A stretch of DNA of 46,285 bases, taken from positions 1-46,285 of the forward strand of contig JAIEQG010000018.1 in the NCBI GenBank assembly GCA_019747905.1. Direction: 5' to 3'. Below, piece by piece: positions 20,537 through 28,538 of this stretch. Numbering within the stretch: position 1 is the first letter of the stretch; the number at the start of each line of letters is the position of its first letter. The notes below the pieces were generated by a model. That model did no database searches. It was not told where the DNA came from and was given only the letters and a program-made list of their open reading frames with translations. Both the position numbers and the translations under genes were made by a program. The stretch is from Burkholderiales bacterium. GTDB taxonomy: Bacteria; Pseudomonadota; Gammaproteobacteria; Burkholderiales; Ga0077523.

Positions 20537-21593
20537 ACGCAACGGTCACGTCCTTCGACAGGTAGACGTCCTGGATCGCGTTCAGGATCTTGACGCCTTC
20601 GGGCATCGGCCGCTGGAACGCCTTGCGGCCCGAGATGAGACCCATGCCGCCCGCGCGCTTGTTGATGACGGCGGTCTTCACCGCGTCGTGCAGATCGTTC
20701 TCGCCCGACGCGCCACCGGAATTGATGAGCCCGGCGCGCCCCATGTAGCAGTTCGCCACCTGGTAGCGGGTCAGGTCGATCGGATGATCCGTCACGAGAT
20801 CGGAATACATCCGCTTGTCGCTCTTGCCATAGGGGTTCTCCTTGGTGTTGAGCGAGAGGTAGCCGCCGTTGTTCTCGGGCAGCTTCTGCTTGATGATGTC
20901 CGCCTGGATGGTGACGCCGAGGTGGTTCGCCTGCCCCGTGAGGTCGGCGGACACGTGGTAATCCTTATCGGACTTGAACGCCGGATTGCGCAGGTAGCAC
21001 CACAGGACGGTGGCCATGCCCATGTCGTGGGCCGCGGCGAAGGCTTCGCTCACTTCCACGATCTGTCGCGCCGACTGGTCGGAGCCGAAATAGATCGTCG
21101 CGCCCACCGCCACCGCCCCCATGTCGCGCGCCTGCTTGATGCTCGCGAAGAAGATCTGGTCGAACTTGTTCGGATAGGTCAGGAATTCGTTGTGGTTGAA
21201 CTTGAGCAGGAAGGGGATCTTGTGTGCATACTTGCGCGAACATGCGCCGAGTACGCCGAGGGTCGAAGCCACGGCGTTGCAACCGCCCTCGATGGCGAGC
21301 TTCACGATGTTTTCGGGGTCGAAGTAGGCGGGATTCTTGGCGAACGACGCACCGCCGCTGTGCTCGATACCCTGGTCAACCGGAAGGATCGACAGATACC
21401 CGGTGCCACCGAGGCGACCGTGGTCGAACAGCTGCTGCAGGCTGCGCAGCACGGATGGTGACCGGTCGCTCGGCGCGAAGATGCGATCGACGAAATCCGG
21501 CCCCGGCAGGTGCAGGTTCGCCTTCGGAATCTTGGCGACGTGCTTCAATAGGCTGTCGGCCTCGGCGCCGAGCATGGCTGCGATATCGGTCAT
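20535..21593 (-). CDS. class I fructose-bisphosphate aldolase (DhnA/FbaB type)
   Basis: A 352-residue TIM-barrel aldolase: [20 protein letters not shown] near residue 70, [14 protein letters not shown] with a candidate Schiff-base Lys, and [14 protein letters not shown]. It cleaves fructose-1,6-bisphosphate reversibly to DHAP and G3P and needs no metal. ATG 21593 has a GGGGGAG ribosome site 6 bases upstream. Its product is the partner of the PPi-phosphofructokinase made elsewhere in this window. The stop codon is supplied by the first unit of the repeat array. Confidence 0.92.
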   Translation of the reverse strand: MTDIAAMLGAEADSLLKHVAKIPKANLHLPGPDFVDRIFAPSDRSPSVLRSLQQLFDHGRLGGTGYLSILPVDQGIEHSGGASFAKNPAYFDPENIVKLAIEGGCNAVASTLGVLGACSRKYAHKIPFLLKFNHNEFLTYPNKFDQIFFASIKQARDMGAVAVGATIYFGSDQSARQIVEVSEAFAAAHDMGMATVLWCYLRNPAFKSDKDYHVSADLTGQANHLGVTIQADIIKQKLPENNGGYLSLNTKENPYGKSDKRMYSDLVTDHPIDLTRYQVANCYMGRAGLINSGGASGENDLHDAVKTAVINKRAGGMGLISGRKAFQRPMPEGVKILNAIQDVYLSKDVTVA

Positions 21594-21636
21594 GGAACTC
21601 CCCCGGTTGGAACGATGTAAATGTGCGAAGGACGCC

Positions 21637-21642
21637 ATTATC
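21637..21642 (-). promoter_or_regulatory. candidate -10 element of the aldolase gene
   Basis: GATAAT on the minus strand, 44 bases before the aldolase ATG, in the 128-bp divergent region. No obvious -35 box. Confidence 0.4.
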
Positions 21643-21679
21643 CCGCCCCGGACGATGCCGGACAACGAGGGGGGCCGCC

Positions 21680-21685
21680 TATAAT
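21680..21685 (+). promoter_or_regulatory. candidate -10 element of the gamma-carbonic anhydrase gene
   Basis: A perfect TATAAT 37 bases before the ATG at 21722. The -35 region is weak. It lies back to back with the aldolase -10. Confidence 0.45.
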
Positions 21686-21721
21686 CCGGGCCTCGTTCCC
21701 CTCAACCATCGCTCCCCACCC

Positions 21722-22240
21722 ATGAAATACAGCATCGGCGAGCGCCGCGTCGACATGCACGACACCGCCTGGGTCGCCCCCAATGCCACCGTCCTCGGCT
21801 CGGTCCGCCTCGAGGCTCAATCGAGCGTCTGGTTCAACGCGGTCATCCGTGGCGACAACGACCTCATCACCATCGGTGAACGGTCGAACGTGCAGGACGG
21901 TTCGGTGCTGCACACCGACGAGAAGGTGCAGCTCAGCATCGGCCGCGACGTGACCATCGGTCACATGGTGCTGCTGCACGGCTGCACGATCGGCGACTGC
22001 ACGCTGGTGGGGATCAAGGCGACGGTGCTGAACCATGCCCGCATCGGTCGCCACTGCCTGATCGGAGCCCACTCCCTCATCACCGAGGGCAAGGAGATCC
22101 CGGACCGGTCCCTGGTCATGGGAGTGCCGGGCAAGGTGATCCGCGAACTCACGGACGAGGAAGTCGCCCGCGTAATGGCCAATGCCGACCACTACGTACA
22201 CAAGATTCCCCTGTACCGAAACAAGCTGACGACCCTGTAA
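21722..22240 (+). CDS. gamma-class carbonic anhydrase family protein (YrdA/PaaY-like)
   Basis: A 172-residue left-handed beta-helix protein with hexapeptide repeats throughout (IGHMVLLHGCTIGDCTLVGI). The three metal His of the gamma-carbonic anhydrase group are present: one in SVLHTDE and two in GHMVLLHG. Relatives bind Zn or Fe and either hydrate CO2 or act as CoA-thioesterases; activity is often weak. It is divergent from the aldolase. It is the last gene before the integrated element. Confidence 0.9.
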   Translation: MKYSIGERRVDMHDTAWVAPNATVLGSVRLEAQSSVWFNAVIRGDNDLITIGERSNVQDGSVLHTDEKVQLSIGRDVTIGHMVLLHGCTIGDCTLVGIKATVLNHARIGRHCLIGAHSLITEGKEIPDRSLVMGVPGKVIRELTDEEVARVMANADHYVHKIPLYRNKLTTL

Positions 22241-22402
22241 CCAGACCCGTGCCCCAGCCGGCACGCAGCGCTTTGCCGCGGCTGGCGAGACTACTCCACG
22301 ATCGGCAGCCGATTTTGGCCCTTTAGTGATCTCCCGCCGTGCCGAAGTAAGGTTCCGAGGTGGGGATCCGGCCGGATCGCGCTTCGCTTCGCGGCCCCGG
22401 GG

Positions 22403-22422
22403 GGGCATTCGGAGTACTGCCC
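22403..22422. other. candidate left attachment core (att)
   Basis: Inverted arms GGGCA/TGCCC surround a 10-base centre containing TTCGGAG (22408-22414). The right-end candidate has the same TTCGGAG between CAGGATA and TATCCTG. A common central overlap with partly different arms is what a tyrosine recombinase would leave. The exact shared word is only 10 bases, so chance is not excluded. Confidence 0.45.
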
Positions 22423-22532
22423 AAGCACAATCCCCCACACACCAGCTCAACCTAACGCACTGATTCAGCGGCGTTCATGTGTGTGGCATGATGTGCCGAA
22501 GTGCTGACCGGAGCCGACTAGTGCGGTGTGGC

Positions 22533-22549
22533 TACGCACGGTTACGCAC
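22533..22549 (+). repeat. paired TACGCAC arm-type sites, left end
   Basis: TACGCAC at 22533-22539 and 22543-22549 (period 10). The same heptamer pair occurs at the right end (37603-37609, 37614-37620; period 11), also inside the proposed core. Such direct repeats are typical integrase arm-binding sites. They lie within a larger dyad (AGTGCG...CGCACT). Confidence 0.45.
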
Positions 22550-22720
22550 TGCGGACTAGATGCTGACGGGATTCGGCACCCTTTGCCTCTGGGCCATTTC
22601 AGTAGGGTTGAGCGCCTCGGGCGACCGTGACCAACCGGAGCCACTGCTCCGGGGTCGGGACCGACTGCCGTTACGCTGATATGCTGCCTGGATCGGTGCA
22701 GGCACCGGATGAAGCTTGCA

Positions 22721-22763
22721 GCCGTTCACAGGCGTGCGGGTTCAAGTCCCGCCCTGCGCACCA
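22721..22763 (+). other. tRNA-like 3' fragment (class II, tRNA-Leu-like)
   Basis: In order: a short variable-type arm GCC-GTTCACA-GGC, a perfect T arm GCGGG/CCCGC with loop TTCAAGT, the acceptor 3' strand CCTGCGC, A73 and encoded CCA. A73 with a long variable arm points to tRNA-Leu. No normal D or anticodon arm precedes it. GTGCAGG at 22696-22702 could pair with the acceptor strand (one G:T), which would make a 68-nt tRNA-like molecule, but that segment also forms its own palindrome. It is probably a remnant of a tRNA-site integration or a phage-borne fragment. It is not called a functional tRNA. Confidence 0.5.
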
Positions 22764-22802
22764 CGCCTGACTTGCACGGGCGAGCACCTATCGGGGGAAG
22801 GC

Positions 22803-23645
22803 GTGGACTTCTACTTCGTGTTGTTCGTCGTCGTAGCTGTCACAGTGCTGTATGTGGCTTTCAAGGTCGTAGGAAATCCTGCCCCCGCATCAGCTCGGCC
22901 CTCCGCTCGCAGCGCTGGTCCGTCGCAGCGCCCGAGTCCAGCTACCGTCATCTTCGAGAATCAGGACTGGCTCGATGAGCGGTGGAGACTCGCTGCGGCG
23001 GACGACATTGCTAAGCGAACGGATATGTTCCCTCGCTGGTACTTCAGCGAGCCTACCGAACGGCAGCTTGAGTACCTCTACAGTCTGGGTGGGACCACTC
23101 GCGCGAACCACTCGAAGGGGCAAGTCTCCGACCTGATCGGCCTGTTCAAGGAGCCCGACGAAGCTGACCTCGCCGTGCTGAAGTTCTTCAAGGCGAGTAC
23201 GAGTAGCCTGAACCAGACCCGTGCGCGACACGAAGCGGCGATGCTGCTTCGCGACCCTGAGAAGGCGAAAGCATGGGAGCAGAGACCGCCAGACACCGAA
23301 CAGCGCGAGTGCCTGAAGTTCTTCGGACTGCCAGTGACGAAGAGCACCACACACGCAGTAGCAGCGAACGTGATCGCTACGCTGATGGCCGACCTCTCCG
23401 AGAAGGACGATCCCAGGCTAGCGGAATGGGAGTCCTACGAGAACGTCCTGGCCGAGTTCGATGATGCCGACAATCTCCGCGAGATGTACGAGATCAAGCG
23501 GCCTAGCGCGACGCTGTTGCGCCAAGCCATCAGCGAATTGAGGGCGGAGGGTGTTACGTTGGCGAAGATGTACGGCGAGCCTGATTTGGTGCGCGACCGA
23601 TTGCTGAAGCTGAAACCTGAGCTTAGCCGTCCGTTTGACGACTAG
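22803..23645 (+). CDS. single-TM protein with repeated TE(R/Q)QxxxLxxLG-type motifs, unknown
   Basis: A 280-residue protein starting at GTG 22803 (gggggaagg ribosome site). The N-terminal membrane helix is FYFVLFVVVAVTVLYVAF, followed by a Pro/Ser/Ala-rich linker. The soluble part holds two similar segments, TERQLEYLYSLGGTT and TEQRECLKFFGLPVT, each followed by an Ala/Ile-rich helix. This pattern recurs in uncharacterised bacterial and phage proteins. It is the first gene inside the left end, and its function is not known. Confidence 0.65.
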   Translation: MDFYFVLFVVVAVTVLYVAFKVVGNPAPASARPSARSAGPSQRPSPATVIFENQDWLDERWRLAAADDIAKRTDMFPRWYFSEPTERQLEYLYSLGGTTRANHSKGQVSDLIGLFKEPDEADLAVLKFFKASTSSLNQTRARHEAAMLLRDPEKAKAWEQRPPDTEQRECLKFFGLPVTKSTTHAVAANVIATLMADLSEKDDPRLAEWESYENVLAEFDDADNLREMYEIKRPSATLLRQAISELRAEGVTLAKMYGEPDLVRDRLLKLKPELSRPFDD

Positions 23646-23665
23646 CGACCTTGATGCCCGCACCC

Positions 23666-24469
23666 CTATTCCGACGATTGAGCACGCGCGGCACCCGTCG
23701 CAGCATTGATGAATTCGGCTTGCTTCAGAATCTCTGACGCTTGCTTGACGTTCGCGTCATCAACGTCCTTCCCTGCGAGCATATCTTGTAGCGCCTCGAT
23801 GAGACCTTGCTCAAGTTCCTCAAGCAGGAAGTAGGCCGCTTGCTCTCCATGTTCGTCAAGGAAGTTAGCGTAGTGAGGTAACGCCGCCTTGACGAGCTTT
23901 GCAAGCGAGCCCTTCTTGAGGAAGCGTGCAATGTCAGTGCCCCCTTTTATCATCATCGCGTTCATGGACGCACTAACCAGAAGTGCGTGATACGCTGAAT
24001 ACATAGCCCATGCCATCGGGCTCAAGTACGGCCGTGCACGAGAAGCACCAGAGAGGTCTAGGGTCTTGATGTCGAGATTCCCGAGCATCATTCCAAACAT
24101 TGCTCGCACGCCTTCATCCGTTGGCGCTGCTTTTGAAGCCTCTTCTAGCTTGATGGTCTGCATCAGAGTCGCCGTAAACTTTGCCCGCGTCAACTCAGTC
24201 GTCGCGTGCCACAGCTCATCAACTGCCACGATTCGTCGCTTGTTTAGTTCGGTGCTGCGATTTTCTAACGCTGACAAGGCAACCTGGCGAAGCGCGCCAA
24301 TCTCTTCTTCCTTCTCCCGCATTGCCGATTGGAATTTGTAGAGCTTCTTGTCGAACTCGTGTTGAACACTTCGAGTTAGTCGATTCGCAATCAGGTTTCT
24401 GCTGAGCCAAAGCGCCACCAAGACAAGCGCGTTTCCAGAGACCACTCCGACCCAATACTCGATAGTCAT
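23666..24469 (-). CDS. single-TM coiled-coil protein, unknown (element cargo)
   Basis: A 267-residue protein. ATG 24469 is chosen because the hydrophobic start (IEYWVGVVSGNALVLVALWL) follows at once; the upstream extension is Arg-rich and unlike protein. After the TM come a long charged helix (QHEFDKKLYKFQSAMREKEE) and a helical C-domain of about 200 residues. No enzymatic motif was recognised. It has the same layout as the genes at 25039 and 27586. Codons are less GC-biased than in the chromosomal genes. It converges with the 22803 gene. The role is unknown; a membrane-anchored exclusion or defence role is only a guess. Confidence 0.6.
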   Translation of the reverse strand: MTIEYWVGVVSGNALVLVALWLSRNLIANRLTRSVQHEFDKKLYKFQSAMREKEEEIGALRQVALSALENRSTELNKRRIVAVDELWHATTELTRAKFTATLMQTIKLEEASKAAPTDEGVRAMFGMMLGNLDIKTLDLSGASRARPYLSPMAWAMYSAYHALLVSASMNAMMIKGGTDIARFLKKGSLAKLVKAALPHYANFLDEHGEQAAYFLLEELEQGLIEALQDMLAGKDVDDANVKQASEILKQAEFINAATGAARAQSSE

Positions 24470-24512
24470 GCTGATTCCACCATATGAAGAACCCGCCCGA
24501 GAAAAAATAACC

Positions 24513-25040
24513 CTACTTCTTCCTCCACTCCCACGGCGGGATCGGCTCAGCGTCTGCCCATAGCCCCACCTTCTTGCCGCGCGCCTCCGTCTCCGCAGCC
24601 TCGTAGAGCTTTTGATCCGACGAGGTTTGCTCATCCGCGAACTTGCGGTACCACCATGCGAGCCCGAGCCGCACGATCTCTAGGTTGATGTCTCGGCCCT
24701 CGTACTGAATCTTCGCCACCAGCCGGCCGTAGCGATCGACCTTGTCACCGTCGAGCGTGACGATCTGCCTGAAGACGAGATCAGACAGCGCTTACTTCAA
24801 TGCCTTCCCGAACGGCTGCCCGCGCTCTGGGGCGTCGATACCGGCGAGGCGCACCTTGATCTCCCGGTTCTCGGGAGAAGGGGTCAGGACTTTGACCGTG
24901 TCGCCGTCCGTGATGCCGACGACGCGACCGGCTATGATCTCAGCGCTTGCCGTCCACGATGCGAATAGCATCGCGACACCAGCTAGCAAGAGTGGAGCGT
25001 TCAGTTGAGATGCAGTACTGCTTGGAGGGCTCTCTGTCAT
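24513..25040 (-). pseudogene. exported staphylococcal-nuclease-like protein broken by a nonsense codon
   Basis: One continuous frame except for a TAA at 24792-24794. The N-part has a signal peptide (LLLAGVAMLFASWTASA), GITDGDTVKV and VRLAGIDAPERGQPFGKALK. After the stop the same frame continues with ALSDLVFRQIV, DRYGRLVAKI and IVRLGLAWWYRKFA. The catalytic Arg (VRL), Glu (APE) and Arg (YGR) are all present but split. Relatives read KQALSDLVFG here, so the TAA most simply arose from CAA (Gln) by one C-to-T change. The truncated product would lack half the active site. Its ATG (25040) shares bases with the divergent gene's ATG. Confidence 0.85.
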
Positions 25041-25563
25041 GGGGTTTCCCTGTTTCGCACTCGAATCAACAAGTATCGACTGGCCCGCCTGGGTCCAGGC
25101 AATCGGGTCCATTGTTGCCATCGTAGCTAGCGCTGGCGTTGCTTTTTGGTTGCACTTCGAAGCCGCAAACAGCGAGAAGGCGAGGCGCCGCAAAGCCGGT
25201 GCGCTATCGGTAATGTACGCGAACGGCATTCGATGGGGTCTAGACGAGATGATTGCAGGCGCACAAGCAAACCCACCCGATGAAGGTCGATACGTGAGAG
25301 GTCGGGCAACCCTTGAGGAGACAATGCAGATACCTTTTCCGAATGGTTTTGAACTACTCCCGGAGAATGTACTTGTTGCGTTCTTGGGTGTTCGAGGTAT
25401 CGGTGCGGAGGTTCGTTCAGCGCCGGTGACGATGTTCGGACCGATCGGGCCTCCTGTGGTTGCGTCTCTACTTGGGCAGATTCAAGACCGATCTCACCAA
25501 CGACGCGCAGAATTAGATGCGGCGTTGCAACCGCTCGGCATCGACCCCAACGTGCCATTCTAG
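25039..25563 (+). CDS. single-TM protein, unknown (element cargo)
   Basis: A 174-residue protein. The N-terminal membrane segment WVQAIGSIVAIVASAGVAFW is followed by a charged helix (NSEKARRRKAG) and a small soluble domain with no known motif. ATG 25039 is the only good start, with ggaggg about 10 bases upstream. It overlaps the divergent nuclease start codon (CATG). It is similar in layout to the 23666 and 27586 genes, with the TM first and then a cytoplasmic helical domain. Confidence 0.55.
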   Translation: MGFPCFALESTSIDWPAWVQAIGSIVAIVASAGVAFWLHFEAANSEKARRRKAGALSVMYANGIRWGLDEMIAGAQANPPDEGRYVRGRATLEETMQIPFPNGFELLPENVLVAFLGVRGIGAEVRSAPVTMFGPIGPPVVASLLGQIQDRSHQRRAELDAALQPLGIDPNVPF

Positions 25564-25603
25564 AGTTACTTTGCCCGCTCGCCAGTTGGGCAACCGACGA
25601 ATG

Positions 25604-25629
25604 AAAAACGCCCGCGCACGGCGGGCGTT
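25604..25629 (-). terminator. rho-independent terminator for the 25650 gene
   Basis: On the minus strand, a 9-bp perfect stem AACGCCCGC/GCGGGCGTT with a 5-base loop runs straight into TTTTT (25608-25604), about 20 bases after the stop at 25650. On the plus strand it also lies behind the 25039 gene but lacks a T-run there. Confidence 0.8.
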
Positions 25630-25649
25630 CGATCTAACCACGAAACTGC

Positions 25650-26003
25650 TTACGCCGCAGGCGGGAGCGGGAGCCCCTCATCATTGACGATCGCAGCCTC
25701 CTCGTTCCGAATCCACTCCAGAGCTTCGTCCGCAGACAGCGCGGAAGCAGTGTCCTCCACGACGGGCTTTCCCTTCTCGTACTTCGTCGTGCTGTGGTAA
25801 TGCACGAAGAAGCGACCCGACGGCGTTCGGTACAGCACATTCTCGTACCGCGTTTGTAGCGCTTGCTGCGGCATCGGGGGAGCCATGTAGTCGTCAGGCT
25901 CACTCACTCCACGATCGACAGCTAGAGGGGTGGCGGTGGCCGTGTCGTAGGTCAGATCGTTCAGAATAAACTTCAACGTTCCCTCACAAATAGAGGTGTT
26001 CAT
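25650..26003 (-). CDS. hypothetical protein, 117 residues
   Basis: ATG 26003 has AAGGAG 6 bases upstream, and a terminator follows the stop, so this is a self-standing small gene. The sequence (KFILNDLTYDTATATPLAVD, then a Tyr-rich RYENVLYRTPSGRFFVHYHS and an acidic ALSADEALEWIRNEEAAI) is reminiscent of small proteins that read nutrient or stress state, but I do not recognise a family. The C-terminus is LPLPPAA. It is probably cytoplasmic. Confidence 0.6.
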   Translation of the reverse strand: MNTSICEGTLKFILNDLTYDTATATPLAVDRGVSEPDDYMAPPMPQQALQTRYENVLYRTPSGRFFVHYHSTTKYEKGKPVVEDTASALSADEALEWIRNEEAAIVNDEGLPLPPAA

Positions 26004-26557
26004 TGGAAACTCCTTGGTTGGCGCAGTAGGACGTGACCGCTTCGCACGGAGCTGATTACTCAACTCAATCGGGACGTTACGACGGCTGGGGATAGGGTGT
26101 CAACGGTCGGGCTAGCGGGTTGGCACCACCGTCGCACAATTGAAAACCCCCGACGCGACTGGCGGATCGCGCCGGGGGTATCGCCACCTGACTACCTGGG
26201 GTCTCAAGCCCGAGGGCAACGGTTGCGCGCTGCTAGTACTGCTCGCATCCAGGCGGGCGGCACTCGCACGAACCACTACTGCCGGGCGTAACCCGTCACC
26301 GAGCACTCGATCACCGCGTCAGCGACGCGCAATGCCCGCGCATCGAGCGCCAGGATATCGGCCTCGCTGAACGTCCCGCTGCCCCGTTCGATCGCAGAGA
26401 CCAGCTCGATCAGCACATGCGCTTCGCGGGTGTGCGTCTCGGCGATCAGCTCGTCTATTGCCGCGTAGGGGTACCGAACGAGCGAGCGCGGTGGAGGCGG
26501 CAGTCGCTCGGCCCCAGCGTAGACTTCTGGGTTAGCGACAGCTCTCCGGGACGACAG
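26004..26557. other. interval between the 25650 gene and the SRAP gene
   Basis: About 550 bases. The left half (26004-26275) shows no gene; it must hold the promoter of the minus-strand gene that starts at 26003. The right half may hold a short minus-strand gene (26276-26503, listed separately). No T-tailed hairpin or repeat was found. Confidence 0.35.
26276..26503 (-). CDS. possible short gene, about 75 residues
   Basis: The minus-strand frame ending at 26276 reads like a real protein over its last 75 residues (YPYAAIDELIAETHTREAHV, LIELVSAIERGSGTFSEADI, LALDARALRVADAVIE). Upstream of that, in the same frame, it becomes antisense to the SRAP gene. No ATG or GTG fits the transition; only a CTG at 26503. 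It may be a small gene divergent from SRAP or the remnant of one. Confidence 0.3.
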   Translation of the reverse strand: MPPPPRSLVRYPYAAIDELIAETHTREAHVLIELVSAIERGSGTFSEADILALDARALRVADAVIECSVTGYARQ

Positions 26558-27517
26558 ATGTGCTATTCGGCTCAGATCGAGGCGAACTACAAGTCTTACG
26601 TGAAGATGTTCGGGGCCGACATCAGCCTCCGCGAGTTCTACCGCCTCTACTGGCTGAACGCGCAGGGCAACCGGGTGAAGTACCCCAAGGCGATGGAAGC
26701 GCCGTTCGCCGAGCCCACGACGGACGCCGAGCGGGAGATCAAGGCCCTGATCGATGAATTCCACAGGGCCGAGACGATGCGCCTTGAGCCGGAGCTATTC
26801 GCTCTGCGCAAGCGGCTGGCCGACGCTGAGAGAAAGCTCCAAGAGAAACCCACCAAGACGGCTGCAGAGAGCGCTCGGATCGCGAAGTCGAAGATCGAGC
26901 AGACCCTTCGCCGCCTGGACGATCTGACCCGCACGGAGTTGAAGCCGCGGGACAGCCGCATCTTCCCGGGTTACTTCTTCCCGGTGATGGTCATGGAAAC
27001 GGGCAAGCTCGTGGTCAAGCCGATGCGCTACCAGTGCCGGCCTGCGGGCAAGCCGGCCTTCTACGACACCAAGTATCCGGGCACCTTCAATGCCCGCCGG
27101 GACAACCTCGAAGGGTTCTGGAAGGGACAATTCGGGTACACGCACGGCGTCATCGTTGCCAGTGCCTTCTACGAGAACGTGGCGCGCAACAAGGCCGAAG
27201 GCCGTGAGCTGGCCGCGGGCGAGAAGGCAGAGAACGTGATCCTGGAGTTCCGTCCCGGAGGCGGTCAGGTCATGTATCTCGCCTGCCTGTGGTCACACTG
27301 GACCGGCAAAGGCGAAGAGGATTTGCTGTCGGTCGCAGCGATCACTGATGAGCCGCCACCGGAAGTCGCTGCTGCCGGGCATGACCGTTGTGTCATTCCA
27401 CTCAAGCCCGAGAACGTCGCGGCTTGGTTGAACCCTGACCCCAAGAACCTCGCCGCGTCTTACGCCATCCTGGACGATCGCGAGCGCCCTTACTACGAGC
27501 ACCGCCTCGCGGCCTAG
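26558..27517 (+). CDS. SRAP (YedK/HMCES) domain protein with a helical insertion
   Basis: A 319-residue protein beginning MCYSAQ, so Cys2 is available to crosslink abasic sites in ssDNA as in YedK. Other family marks are PMRYQCRP, FNARRDNLEGF, VASAFYEN with the conserved Glu, ACLWSHW, and ITDEPP with AGHDRCVIPL containing the His. E. coli YedK has 222 residues; the extra length is a charged helical stretch between about residues 45 and 130 (LRKRLADAERKLQEKPTK). It protects stalled forks from abasic lesions. As element cargo it may serve element replication or modify the host response (inference). Confidence 0.88.
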   Translation: MCYSAQIEANYKSYVKMFGADISLREFYRLYWLNAQGNRVKYPKAMEAPFAEPTTDAEREIKALIDEFHRAETMRLEPELFALRKRLADAERKLQEKPTKTAAESARIAKSKIEQTLRRLDDLTRTELKPRDSRIFPGYFFPVMVMETGKLVVKPMRYQCRPAGKPAFYDTKYPGTFNARRDNLEGFWKGQFGYTHGVIVASAFYENVARNKAEGRELAAGEKAENVILEFRPGGGQVMYLACLWSHWTGKGEEDLLSVAAITDEPPPEVAAAGHDRCVIPLKPENVAAWLNPDPKNLAASYAILDDRERPYYEHRLAA

Positions 27518-27585
27518 CCGCGAGGCTCATACGAGGGGCGGCTCATCTGAGCGACTGCCGCGTATGAGCGAGCGAGTTTCAATGC

Positions 27586-28323
27586 TCAGTCCTTCTCATC
27601 GTCGGTGTCTGGCTTGAAGTAAGCCGGATCAATCCCACCATGCAGAAACTTTCGCTTTGGCATCAGACTCTTCATCTCTTGCGAAAACCGCAAGGAAATC
27701 TTCGTGTGCTTTTCGATCCCTTTGTCGATGAAGGTGTACAGCGTATCGGTTGTCATGCGCAGCTCGGTCATGAGCTTCGACCCGACACGCATCTCGACGC
27801 CAGTTAGAAACTGTTCCTCGGTCAAGTTTCCCACTGGCGCCGATGCCGCTTCGACCACCGGCTGAAACTTCTCTTTGTGAACCTGGAATCGGTCGCCCAC
27901 TGCCTCCAAGGCATTGTGGAACCAGCTATCGGCAAGCATCATCTCAAAGAGTGTGGTGGCAAACGGTGTGTTGAGGACGAAATCCAGGGAATCGAACGTC
28001 AAGCGTAGATCGGGGCGCGCGATGGGTCGCGTCGGCAGCATGAAGATGTGGCGTCCTGGGCTGTCGCGGAACTTGTCCAACGATTGCTTCTTTATATTCG
28101 CCATCAAATTGAGCTGCTGGATCAGCGTGAAAATAGCGCGATTCGCAGCGGCCGACCTCCGGTCTTCTTCCTCTTGTGCCCTCGCTTTCGCTGAATAGGA
28201 GAACGCGAGTTTCGCACCGAAGTAGGCACCAACCGCAGCGGCGAAAAGGCTACTGCCGGCACCGATCAGGGCGACGATGATGTCGCTGTTCGACAGGAGA
28301 CTCTCGGTGCTCTCGCCGGCCAT
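27586..28323 (-). CDS. single-TM protein with helical cytoplasmic domain, unknown (element cargo)
   Basis: A 245-residue protein. ATG 28323 directly precedes a hydrophobic stretch (IIVALIGAGSSLFAAAVGAY), then a charged coiled-coil start (KARAQEEEDRRSAAANRAIF) and a helical domain of about 170 residues. No catalytic motif. The layout parallels the 23666 and 25039 genes. It ends with an acidic DTDDEKD tail. The upstream open frame is Arg-rich and not protein-like. Convergent with SRAP. Confidence 0.6.
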   Translation of the reverse strand: MAGESTESLLSNSDIIVALIGAGSSLFAAAVGAYFGAKLAFSYSAKARAQEEEDRRSAAANRAIFTLIQQLNLMANIKKQSLDKFRDSPGRHIFMLPTRPIARPDLRLTFDSLDFVLNTPFATTLFEMMLADSWFHNALEAVGDRFQVHKEKFQPVVEAASAPVGNLTEEQFLTGVEMRVGSKLMTELRMTTDTLYTFIDKGIEKHTKISLRFSQEMKSLMPKRKFLHGGIDPAYFKPDTDDEKD

Positions 28324-28538
28324 GCGTATGCCTTCCGCCGTTGGGTAATCCGCCCATCCTACCGTCCCGCGCAGCAATTCGCAGCGCGGTATAATTCGCC
28401 TGTCGGTTCCTGCTGTCCGCTCGGACTCCAGCCGACGACTCGTTAGCCTGTAGTAACTCCCCCTTCGCCCGAGGCGCCGGCATTGCGGCCGACCGGTGCC
28501 CGAGGCTGTGAAGGCCGCGTGATGACGCGGAGGTACAC

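Larger units (their letters stand above)
22241..22802. other. element left-end region without a protein gene
   Basis: No CDS in 562 bases. In order it holds a dyad CCAGCCG/CGGCTGG (22254-22285) behind the carbonic anhydrase gene, the attachment-core candidate (22403-22422), a pair of TACGCAC repeats (22533-22549), a perfect hairpin CCGGAGC/GCTCCGG (22635-22652), and a tRNA-like 3' sequence (22721-22763). The ribosome site of the first element gene (gggggaagg) is at its end. Confidence 0.6.

Noticed and set aside
22696..22763. A complete functional tRNA
   Set aside because: Only the T arm, acceptor and a variable-type arm are convincing; D arm and anticodon arm are missing and the length is 68 with CCA.
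22400..22763. tmRNA (ssrA) or a tRNA interrupted by a group I intron
   Set aside because: No tag reading frame or tmRNA 5' end, and no paired R/S core segments of a group I intron; GACTAG near 22554 has no matching partner.
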